In this document: positions 1 to 5,711 of the stretch, piece after piece
How the letters are laid out: the number at the start of each line of letters is the position of its first letter
Numbering within the stretch: the first letter of the stretch is position 1
Program-made: the position numbers and the translations under genes
Origin: CAYLWW01 sp964387585
Lineage (GTDB): Bacteria > Pseudomonadota > Alphaproteobacteria > Rickettsiales > Midichloriaceae
Direction of reading: 5' to 3'
Length of the DNA stretch: 10,444 bases
Assembly: GCA_964387585.1 (NCBI GenBank)
Contig: CAYLWW010000055.1
Span: 1-10,444 of the forward strand
The notes under the pieces: model-generated
The model's database searches: none
What the model was told of the DNA's origin: nothing
The model's input: only the letters and a program-made list of their open reading frames with translations

Positions 1-635
1 CAAAGCTTGATTAACATCAATGCTATATTCACCTGCCTTATCCAATAAGAATTCGAGCGATTTCGTGTTATTCTTAGCAGCTAGACGAAATGTAATGTAA
101 TCATTTGCTTGCAAAGCTTCGTTAATTATATTTTTATTTACATTATTAAATAAGAATTTGAGCGATTCCGTGTTATAAGCAGCATACTGAAATATAGGGT
201 AATCTTTTACTTGCAAAGCTTGATTAACATCAATGCGATATTTACCTGTATTCTCAAATAAGAATTTGAACGATTCTGGGTGAGACCAAGCAGCATACGG
301 ATATATAGGGTAATCATTTGCTTGCAAAGCTTTGTTAATTATATTTTTATTTACATTCTTAAATAAGAATTCAAGCGATTCCGTGTTACGCCAAGCAGCT
401 ATACCAAATATTTTGTAATTTTCTGCTTGTAAAGTTTGATTAATTATACCTTTATCTGCATAATAAAGTAATAATTTGAGCGATTCCTTGTTACGCCAAG
501 CAGCTATACTAAATATTTTATAATTTTCTGCTTGTAAAGTTTGATTAATTATACCTTTATCTGCATAATCAAGTAAGAATTTGAGGGATTCCGTGTTATA
601 ACTAACAGCTGCCTCAAATATCTGGTAACTATTTT
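1..635 (-). repeat. Tandem ~105-bp repeats inside the ankyrin-like gene
   Basis: DNA units of 102-111 bp follow each other within the coding frame. Two adjacent units are nearly identical over about 100 bp: the string aaagtttgattaattatacc occurs at 431 and again at 536, exactly 105 bp (35 codons) apart. Other units share shorter strings such as gcttgcaaagctt. The near-identity of one pair indicates recent unit duplication, and copy number is likely to vary between strains. Confidence 0.75.
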
Positions 636-732
636 CTTGAGTAAAGCACTCACCAAAAAGCACTTTAAGGTTTGTATTAGAGTCATTTTTAATAGCGTTG
701 ATGAATTTATCAGTTAATTCTTGATTTTTCAT
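1..732 (-). CDS. Degenerate ankyrin-repeat protein, C-terminal part cut by window edge
   Basis: An open frame of 244 codons runs leftwards from ATG at 732 to the window edge with no stop, so the gene is partial. The start is the first ATG of the frame; no clear Shine-Dalgarno sequence precedes it. After about 35 N-terminal residues the protein is built of 34-37-residue units of the form Y-x-I-F-x-x-AA-x-x-N-x-ESLKFLL, followed by a linker such as IINQTLQAEN. AA plus ESLKFLL matches the helix pair of ankyrin repeats, but the TPLH turn is not conserved. Units begin near residues 36, 71, 106, 141, 178 and 212. No signal peptide or membrane segment is visible. Ankyrin proteins of intracellular bacteria commonly bind host proteins; that role here is inference. 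The upstream region is a diverged copy of the one before the neighbouring 639-residue gene, suggesting shared regulation or origin. Confidence 0.8.
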   Translation of the reverse strand, partial: MKNQELTDKFINAIKNDSNTNLKVLFGECFTQENSYQIFEAAVSYNTESLKFLLDYADKGIINQTLQAENYKIFSIAAWRNKESLKLLLYYADKGIINQTLQAENYKIFGIAAWRNTESLEFLFKNVNKNIINKALQANDYPIYPYAAWSHPESFKFLFENTGKYRIDVNQALQVKDYPIFQYAAYNTESLKFLFNNVNKNIINEALQANDYITFRLAAKNNTKSLEFLLDKAGEYSIDVNQAL

Positions 733-945
733 AAATACATTTTTATTTGGGTATGATTGAAAATAATATCACTTCATACTTAAGATGCCGAGATAGCATT
801 ATATAATAAAACCGCAGCTTAAGTAATGGATTGATTAAATAGTGAAATATAGTTTATCAACTAAAAACATAACAAAGTAAAGTGAATATAAGCATTGTTT
901 TAGCAAAATTAGCAGAAATTTCTGTTGAAATATTAAGATGTTATT
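733..945 (-). promoter_or_regulatory. Upstream leader region, copy 1 of a duplicated 5' region
   Basis: This non-coding stretch upstream of the ankyrin-like gene aligns by eye with 3079-3291 upstream of the 639-residue gene. Shared landmarks in the same order are atacttaagatgc, cagcttaagta, aaagtaaag, tttagca, tgttgaaa and ttaaga. An inverted repeat TACTTAAG (777-784) / CTTAAGTA (818-825) begins 45 bp upstream of the start codon. Between the arms the minus strand carries a TATAAT. The repeat could be an operator around the promoter or a hairpin in the 5' untranslated RNA; the sequence does not decide. Confidence 0.6.
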
Positions 946-953
946 GGTATAGA
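925..953 (+). promoter_or_regulatory. Candidate rightward promoter
   Basis: TTGAAA at 925-930 and TATAGA at 948-953 are separated by exactly 17 bp. No convincing rightward gene follows, but a strong rightward terminator ends at 1140. In a genome this AT-rich such matches arise often by chance, so the call rests mainly on the pairing with that terminator. Confidence 0.3.
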
Positions 954-1101
954 GCGTAAGCTATTGTATGTAATACTATACTTATTCAGATTAGGATGAA
1001 AAATGGTTTTGTTATGATGAAAAGGAAACAGCAAAACTTAGTTAAAAGAAGCAGAGGAAAAGCTAGGATAATTTTTATATCTCTGATATATCGCTATATT
1101 T

Positions 1102-1140
1102 GTGCAGCACTTGGTTTGTTATTAGGTGCTGCACTTTTTT
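1102..1140 (+). terminator. Rho-independent terminator, rightward
   Basis: GTGCAGCAC (1102-1110) and GTGCTGCAC (1126-1134) form a perfect 9-bp GC-rich stem with a 15-nt loop, followed at once by six T residues. On the other strand no T run follows the stem, so it best terminates a rightward transcript. It lies 25 bp beyond the stop codon of the leftward 639-residue gene and could also act as a 3'-end hairpin for that messenger. Confidence 0.7.
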
Positions 1141-1158
1141 ATTTACGCTATTTTTATA

Positions 1159-3078
1159 TTAGTCATTTTGTAATCCAGCAAAACTATGGCTTAAGAATGA
1201 TAATGCGATAAAGGAGATTATGTCTAATTCAAAGGAGAATATAGAATATTCATATGGGTTATTTAACTGATTTTCTTGTGATATTGCTTCTGTTGCTTCT
1301 TCTCTGATTATGACATCTATTCCTAGTGCATTAGCTAAAGTATCTCCCACTACTTGACCTGTTTCATTAAGGTGTGATAATTGCACCATAAGCTTTTCGT
1401 TTAAGCGGTGTGATAGACTTAAAATAATGTTAATAACTTCTTTTGGGGCTATATCTAAATACTTTTCAATATTAAGATTCATCACCTGGTATTGCTTAAA
1501 AGCTTTTTGTAGTATTAGCTCATAATCATCATGATTGTTCACTACTTCAATATCGCTAAATTTAGTAAACTGTTCTCTAAGTACGTTAGTCCAAGCAGTT
1601 TCGGCATAATTAATATGCGCTTTATCATCATAAATTTTAGGATTATTAAGGATTATATAAGCACCCTTAGTGAGAAAATTGTTTAAGATTAATAATTCCT
1701 TAAGTAATTCATGAGTTTTGGAATTATTATAATCCTTTAGCGATTCAATACCATTATTATACAAAGCTATCTTACTCCATTTGTTCAAGGTGTTAGTAGG
1801 TTCACTAAATTTCATTTTGACCAAAAGTGTTTTTGACACTTTACTTAATGCATTTTCATTTGCAAATCTAAATACTTTATCAAGATTATTAAGATCATAA
1901 TTTTTATTAAATTGCTTAATTAGAGTTTTAATAAGACTTTCATTGTCATTGATTATTTTACTAATTTCTTTATTGGAAAATTTTGAAAATACATAACTCA
2001 AGGATTTTTCACTAATATCTGCTAAATCAATTAGTACCCGGTTATTTAAAAAAGTTTCATATAGCAAATTTGGTGTTTCAATTATATAATCAATCAAGAG
2101 CTTAAACTTATTGAATTCTTTAGCAATATCAGTTTTATTGAGGTAAAAATCTTTAATGATTAACTTTCGTATTGCTGGTGATTCTCTTGAGATATCTAAT
2201 AGTGTTTTTAAGGATTTTGTATTTATATTCGTAATACGAATATCTTCTTTAATACCAAATGAACCAGGTTTTAATAATGTTTTAATAATCGAATCTTTTA
2301 CTCCTGATATCTTGTTTACTAGGTATAATAGATCTAATAAAATATCTCGATCGCTTATAACTTGTTCACGAAATTGCTTATCCCATAATAATTCTTTAAA
2401 GATTAAAGCATTTACTCCTTTTATATTTGATAGATCTTCATATCGTTTATAAGCAACAGCAGGGATTTCTTTATTAAGAAAAATTTGTTTCAATAATTGA
2501 GATTTTCCTGATAAAGTCTCAATTAATATATCTTTTCCTTCCTCTACTCTTAAAAATATTCTGTAGTCCATTTTAATGAATTCTATAACTGATCTAGGTT
2601 CTTTTGACAAAAGTTTAAGAAAAAGGTTTTTTACCTCTTTTATCTTGAGTATAGTTTCATAAGATGATCTAAAATTAAAGTGAATAGCATCAATGCAAAT
2701 AGCATCCTTAAGTAAGGTATGGTTTTTTGATAAAGCGTTAACTAATATATCTTTTCCTCCATCTATTTTTAAGAATATTCTATAGTCAGTTTTTATCGCT
2801 GTATTAACTAATTCTGGTTCTTCTGATAAATATTTTGAGAATAAAGTATTTGTTCCATTTATTTTTAACAATTCGATAACAGGAGTATGTTTTTTAGGTT
2901 CTGATAAGGCAAGATAACACATTTTATCAATTACTGATTGATGGAATTTATCTCTAGAATCAAAATTTTTATTAAGAACTTTGGTGTTATTTGTATAAAT
3001 AGCTTCTAGGAGTGATTTTTGTATTGATTTGGCTAATTTGGTTTTCTCTTCCTTTGTTAATTTGCTTTTTTCTTTCAT
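1159..3078 (-). CDS. 639-residue helical-repeat protein of unknown function
   Basis: I do not recognise a named family. The protein is lysine- and leucine-rich and predicted by eye to be almost all helix. Residues 70-270 contain about six units built on a core such as FLKIDGGKDILVNALS followed by a second helix. Cores begin near residues 70, 102, 143, 175, 216 and 253, alternating 32- and 41-residue steps; the pair containing DYRIF at 98 and 171 repeats after 73 residues. Weaker units may continue to about 340. This points to an alpha-solenoid, the architecture of ankyrin-, HEAT- or TPR-like scaffolds. The last 30 residues hold a hydrophobic stretch, IISFIALSFLSHSFAGL, which might be a membrane-associated tail. 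No signal peptide is visible. The ATG at 3078 lacks a clear Shine-Dalgarno sequence. It lies downstream of rlmH on the same strand, but a 241-bp gap with its own leader suggests separate transcription. Confidence 0.75.
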   Translation of the reverse strand: MKEKSKLTKEEKTKLAKSIQKSLLEAIYTNNTKVLNKNFDSRDKFHQSVIDKMCYLALSEPKKHTPVIELLKINGTNTLFSKYLSEEPELVNTAIKTDYRIFLKIDGGKDILVNALSKNHTLLKDAICIDAIHFNFRSSYETILKIKEVKNLFLKLLSKEPRSVIEFIKMDYRIFLRVEEGKDILIETLSGKSQLLKQIFLNKEIPAVAYKRYEDLSNIKGVNALIFKELLWDKQFREQVISDRDILLDLLYLVNKISGVKDSIIKTLLKPGSFGIKEDIRITNINTKSLKTLLDISRESPAIRKLIIKDFYLNKTDIAKEFNKFKLLIDYIIETPNLLYETFLNNRVLIDLADISEKSLSYVFSKFSNKEISKIINDNESLIKTLIKQFNKNYDLNNLDKVFRFANENALSKVSKTLLVKMKFSEPTNTLNKWSKIALYNNGIESLKDYNNSKTHELLKELLILNNFLTKGAYIILNNPKIYDDKAHINYAETAWTNVLREQFTKFSDIEVVNNHDDYELILQKAFKQYQVMNLNIEKYLDIAPKEVINIILSLSHRLNEKLMVQLSHLNETGQVVGDTLANALGIDVIIREEATEAISQENQLNNPYEYSIFSFELDIISFIALSFLSHSFAGLQND

Positions 3079-3291
3079 AAAATCAATTTTTATAAAATAT
3101 TGTTGAAAATGCTATCATTTTTATACTTAAGATGCTGAGTTATAGCTTTAACTGAATAAAACATCAGCTTAAGTAGGGCATTTATTAGATAGTAAACAAG
3201 AAATTATTAATTAAAAATATAGTAAAGTAAAGCTGATATGGGCTCTATTTAGCAGATTTTTAACGATTTTTTGTTGAAAACGTTAAGACTT
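3079..3291 (-). promoter_or_regulatory. Upstream leader region, copy 2 of a duplicated 5' region
   Basis: This is the counterpart of 733-945. The inverted repeat TACTTAAG (3124-3131) / CTTAAGTA (3168-3175) begins 46 bp upstream of the start codon, against 45 bp in copy 1, and the arms are 44 bp apart instead of 41. On the minus strand the text between the arms includes GCTATAACTCAGC, where copy 1 has GCTATCTCGGC. Conservation of spacing relative to two different genes argues for a regulatory role or for descent of both genes from one ancestor with its promoter. Confidence 0.6.
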
Positions 3292-3319
3292 TATTAACTA
3301 ATAATGTAATGGTTTGAGC

Positions 3320-3781
3320 TTATTTATGATAAGGGTGATGATGTAAAATACTGTAAGTTCTATAAATTTGCTCTATTAAAAATAAACGTGCTAGTTTATG
3401 TGGGAAGGTTAGTTTACTCAAGGATAAGACTTTATTAGCTTTATTTAAGAGTTCTTTACTGTGTCCTTCATGGCCACCTATGATAAAATTTAGAGATTTT
3501 TCTTCTTGCAGTATATTTTTGAAATATTGTGCAAATTCTTCGCTTGTAAACATTTGCCCTGAGCTATCTAATGCAATGTTTATGCCAAGCTTGCAATTTT
3601 CTAATAATAGACTGGATTCTATAGATTTTAATTTGTTCAGATCAGTTCTATTAGAGATTTTGGGTGAAAGCAAGATGGTTGATATATGCCAGGTGGAAAT
3701 CCTTTTTATATAATCCTTTTCTAACTGTTCAATCAGTTGGTTTTTTTGATATTCGATAGCAATTATATTGATTTTTGCCAT
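3320..3781 (-). CDS. rlmH: 23S rRNA (pseudouridine1915-N3)-methyltransferase RlmH
   Basis: The 153-residue product has the length and signatures of RlmH, a SPOUT-class dimeric enzyme that uses S-adenosylmethionine to methylate pseudouridine 1915 in helix 69 of 23S rRNA, acting on assembled 70S ribosomes. The knot segment NFIIGGHEGHSKEL lies at residues 98-111, and the diagnostic C terminus runs from LSKLTFPHKLARLFLIEQ (121-138) to HHHPYHK at 147-153, which supplies the conserved histidine and tyrosine of the active site. The usual knot text is IGGP or IGGA followed by DG; here it is IGGHEG, a small deviation. The start ATG has no strong Shine-Dalgarno sequence. The gene follows prs on the same strand after a 78-bp gap, so co-transcription is possible. 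Confidence 0.95.
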   Translation of the reverse strand: MAKINIIAIEYQKNQLIEQLEKDYIKRISTWHISTILLSPKISNRTDLNKLKSIESSLLLENCKLGINIALDSSGQMFTSEEFAQYFKNILQEEKSLNFIIGGHEGHSKELLNKANKVLSLSKLTFPHKLARLFLIEQIYRTYSILHHHPYHK

Positions 3782-3840
3782 ATTCTAAAGTATTAATCAA
3801 GGAGTTATGAAATAAAATACGCAATCATACACAGTCAGAA

Positions 3841-3857
3841 ATTTGCTATCTGCAAAT
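3841..3857 (-). terminator. Weak hairpin just after prs
   Basis: ATTTGC (3841-3846) and GCAAAT (3852-3857) form a 6-bp stem with a 5-nt loop two bases beyond the prs stop codon, followed on the minus strand by TTCTG. It is short and AT-rich and may be only a weak attenuator between prs and rlmH. Confidence 0.2.
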
Positions 3858-3859
3858 AC

Positions 3860-4750
3860 TTAGAAGCGCATAAGAGTTTTGATTTCTTTGGCAATGATAG
3901 GTGTAATATCAAGAACCATAAATTTATTTTGTTCTAGTTTTTGTGTTATACTATTAGTTGTTAAGATAGAATCGATAGGTGATTCAGTAATCCTTTGTAC
4001 AGCATTATCAGACAGTACGGCATGAGTAGCAATAACCCGAATCTTGGTTGCTCCATGCTTCTTAAGCATTAAAGCTGCGTTGCACACAGTTCTTCCGGTG
4101 TCAATGATATCATCAATAATTAAACAATCTCTGCCAGCTACATCTCCAATAATAGTATCCATTTCACAAAAATTATATCTATTGCGGATTTTATTTATGA
4201 CAGCAATATTGGTTTGTAAAATATCTGCAAGTTTTTTTGCACGAAACAAGCTTCCTATATCTGGTGATACAACAACAATATCACGTGATTTTTCTATGTG
4301 AGAAGCGAAAAATGAGCTTAGATCAATATTTTGTACACCTATTTTAAAAAAGCTTTCAGCTTGTTTAGAATGCAAATCTAAAGTAATTATATGATCAACG
4401 CCTGAAGATTCAAGCATTGTAGCTACTAGCTTTGCTGAAATCGGCCCCCATTCATAATAAGCCATATCTTGTCTACTATAACCAAAATAGGGGATTACAG
4501 TAATTATCTTACGACTACCTGAGTGTTTAGCAGCGTCAATTAGCAGAAGAAGCTCCATTAAATTATCATTAGCTGGTTTGGATGTAGACTGCACGATGAT
4601 GACGTCTTCTTGGTATAAATGCGAAGGTAATTGAATACGAAGCTCTTGATCAGCAAATCTTGAAACCATCGCATCCATATAATCAGTTTTAAAATTTATA
4701 CTTAAATCATAGGCAATTTTTTTACAATTACTGCCTCCAATGATTATCAT
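3860..4750 (-). CDS. prs: Ribose-phosphate pyrophosphokinase (PRPP synthase)
   Basis: The enzyme transfers pyrophosphate from ATP to ribose 5-phosphate, giving PRPP for nucleotide, NAD and histidine pathways. From the chosen start the protein has 296 residues. It shows the ATP-binding segment PYFGYSRQD (87-95), the metal-binding LDLH (124-127), SPDIG (162-166), the flexible-loop NKIRNR with Lys and Arg (186-191), and the PRPP-binding loop DDIIDTGRT (213-221). The frame is open 13 codons further upstream to 4789, but GGAG at 4757-4760 sits 6 nt before the ATG at 4750, and homologues begin close to this methionine. Oddly, the charged segment after RQD, usually RKxRxREPI, reads MAYYEWGPI, losing several basic residues. 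Product identity is secure; kinetic or regulatory behaviour may differ from the classical class. Confidence 0.93.
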   Translation of the reverse strand: MIIIGGSNCKKIAYDLSINFKTDYMDAMVSRFADQELRIQLPSHLYQEDVIIVQSTSKPANDNLMELLLLIDAAKHSGSRKIITVIPYFGYSRQDMAYYEWGPISAKLVATMLESSGVDHIITLDLHSKQAESFFKIGVQNIDLSSFFASHIEKSRDIVVVSPDIGSLFRAKKLADILQTNIAVINKIRNRYNFCEMDTIIGDVAGRDCLIIDDIIDTGRTVCNAALMLKKHGATKIRVIATHAVLSDNAVQRITESPIDSILTTNSITQKLEQNKFMVLDITPIIAKEIKTLMRF

Positions 4751-4953
4751 ATTCATCTCCATTAGATGTGTTTCGTAATAATAAAGCAAAGGACTTATAC
4801 AGAGGCTCTGAGTAAAAATTTGGTGAGTTATTCATAGCTAAGTATAATACTCTTACCACTTCTTTATTTCTGATCGTTATAATCCAATTCTTTATAATAG
4901 TTACATTATGATATTTTTTATAAGTTTACAAAAAACAAATAATAAAATGGTTA

Positions 4954-4995
4954 TGTCAAATATATTTTTGATAATTATTAAAAATATATTTGACA
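4954..4995. repeat. Perfect 16-bp inverted repeat between divergent genes
   Basis: The left arm is TGTCAAATATATTTTT (4954-4969) and the right arm AAAAATATATTTGACA (4980-4995), with a 10-nt loop GATAATTATT that is itself nearly palindromic. Each arm ends in TTGACA when read outward, the consensus -35 sequence, pointing right towards the tRNA and left towards prs. It could be an operator between divergent promoters, an AT-rich two-way terminator or a small element remnant. Confidence 0.7.
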
Positions 4996-5016
4996 GTAAT
5001 AAGTAATATGTATAGA
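4990..5016 (+). promoter_or_regulatory. Candidate promoter for tRNA-Arg
   Basis: TTGACA (4990-4995) and TATAGA (5011-5016) are 15 bp apart, slightly short of the ideal 17. Transcription would start near 5023, giving a leader of about 75 nt before the tRNA. A separate TATAAT at 5093-5098 abuts the tRNA 5' end and is too close to serve it. Confidence 0.35.
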
Positions 5017-5098
5017 TTTTTTTACGAGTAAAGTCATTCAAAATCAAAAATATTTAAGCATCTAAAACACAATAAAAAATAGATTGATTCAATATAAT

Positions 5099-5175
5099 GC
5101 GCCTGTAGCTCAGCTGGATAGAGCGTTAGACTACGGATCTAAAGGCCATGGGTTCGAATCCTTTCAGGCGCGCCA
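5099..5175 (+). tRNA. tRNA-Arg, anticodon ACG
   Basis: The 77-nt sequence folds as a cloverleaf. The acceptor stem GCGCCTG/CAGGCGC pairs perfectly, the D stem is GCTC/GAGC, and the anticodon stem TTAGA/TCTAA encloses CTACGGA with anticodon ACG at 5133-5135. The variable loop has 5 nt, the T loop is TTCGAAT, the discriminator base is G, and CCA is encoded at 5173-5175. The anticodon reads CGU, and CGC/CGA after A34-to-inosine deamination. The T stem ATGGG/CCTTT has a T-T mismatch and a G-T pair, so it is weaker than usual. Confidence 0.95.
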
Positions 5176-5189
5176 CACATGTTTTAGTA

Positions 5190-5213
5190 AGCCAGTATAT
5201 TATGGCTGTTATT
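5190..5213 (+). terminator. Weak hairpin after tRNA-Arg
   Basis: AGCCA (5190-5194) and TGGCT (5203-5207) form a 5-bp stem with an 8-nt loop, followed by GTTATTT. It is a marginal terminator; reading into atpC is equally possible. Confidence 0.2.
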
Positions 5214-5234
5214 TAATCGTTAAAGTATAAGTTA

Positions 5235-5501
5235 ATGGAACAGTTATTAAATATAAAATTAGTAACTCCGAAAGGATTAATAACCGAAACATTAGTTTAT
5301 ATGGCTATTTTTCCTGGAATTGATGGTGATTTAGCAGTCCTGTATGGGCATGAAAACATGCTAGTAATGCTGACTGATGGTATTATCAAGCTCATTCATT
5401 CAGATGAAAGAGAGGAAAATTTTTCTATAAGTTCTGGTGGAGTATTGAAAATCAATAATAGTGGTTGTACTGTACTAGTAGAAAGCTGTGAATTAACTTA
5501 G
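5235..5501 (+). CDS. atpC: ATP synthase F1 epsilon subunit, beta-sandwich domain only
   Basis: The 88-residue product matches the N-terminal domain of the epsilon subunit, which sits on the gamma-subunit stalk of F1 and contacts the c ring. Visible signatures are the opening LNIKLVTPKGLI (5-16), the FPGIDGDLAVLYGHENML segment (26-43) and SISSGGVLKINNSGCTVLVE (64-83), which closes the sandwich. The C-terminal helical hairpin that lets epsilon inhibit ATP hydrolysis is absent: the protein stops just after the last beta strand. No continuation appears in other frames downstream, so this looks like a genuinely short subunit rather than a fresh frameshift. The gene stands alone, away from the usual atpD neighbour, between tRNA-Arg and virD4. 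No strong Shine-Dalgarno sequence precedes the ATG. Confidence 0.85.
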   Translation: MEQLLNIKLVTPKGLITETLVYMAIFPGIDGDLAVLYGHENMLVMLTDGIIKLIHSDEREENFSISSGGVLKINNSGCTVLVESCELT

Positions 5502-5636
5502 TTTAAAAGTTGTAACTAAAAAGTTTTTCTTTATTCAAAATCAGTTAAGTACTTAATTTACTTTCGTAATGTTTGCTTAGATGTCCAACTAAATTAGCAA
5601 ATAAACATTAAATCCAAAAAATGATTAATACTATTA

Positions 5637-5665
5637 TTGATAAAATGTTATACATAGCTTAATCT
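5637..5665 (+). promoter_or_regulatory. Candidate virD4 promoter
   Basis: TTGATA (5637-5642) and TAATCT (5660-5665) are 17 bp apart, placing a start about 40 nt before the virD4 ATG. The 210-bp gap after atpC makes an independent promoter likely, but this match is only moderate. Confidence 0.3.
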
Positions 5666-5711
5666 ACTCTAGTTAAAATATTTCGTGTTAATATAAGTAA
5701 GTAAAACTTTA

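Larger units (their letters stand above)
4751..5098. other. AT-rich divergent spacer between prs and tRNA-Arg
   Basis: No credible gene is present. The spacer carries the 16-bp inverted repeat described separately, a short CAGAG-G-CTCTG palindrome at 4800-4810 that would lie in the prs leader, and a candidate tRNA promoter. I could not pick out a convincing prs promoter. Confidence 0.6.

Noticed and set aside
1..732. A CRISPR array, suggested by regular ~105-bp repeats
   Set aside because: The repeats keep one open frame and encode ankyrin-like units; unit length and absence of unique spacers exclude CRISPR. The same applies to the 90-bp repeats at 9741-10409.
996..1211. A 71-codon rightward frame with a hydrophobic middle
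   Set aside because: A strong terminator lies inside it, it overlaps the end of the 639-residue gene, and the hydrophobic stretch (AALGLLLGAAL) is produced by the terminator stem and loop. The start has no properly spaced ribosome-binding site.
2156..2452. A 98-codon frame on the plus strand
   Set aside because: It lies wholly inside the 639-residue gene in antisense, with no ribosome-binding site or recognisable product.
3480..3713. A 77-codon frame on the plus strand
   Set aside because: It is antisense to rlmH, which is certain.
4044..4301. An 85-codon frame on the plus strand
   Set aside because: It is antisense to the conserved C-terminal half of prs.
4751..4789. A 13-codon N-terminal extension of prs
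   Set aside because: GGAG is ideally spaced for the ATG at 4750, and related enzymes start near that residue; no ribosome-binding site precedes 4789.
5502..5711. A frameshifted C-terminal half of atpC
   Set aside because: The three frames after the stop show no stretch resembling the epsilon helical hairpin.
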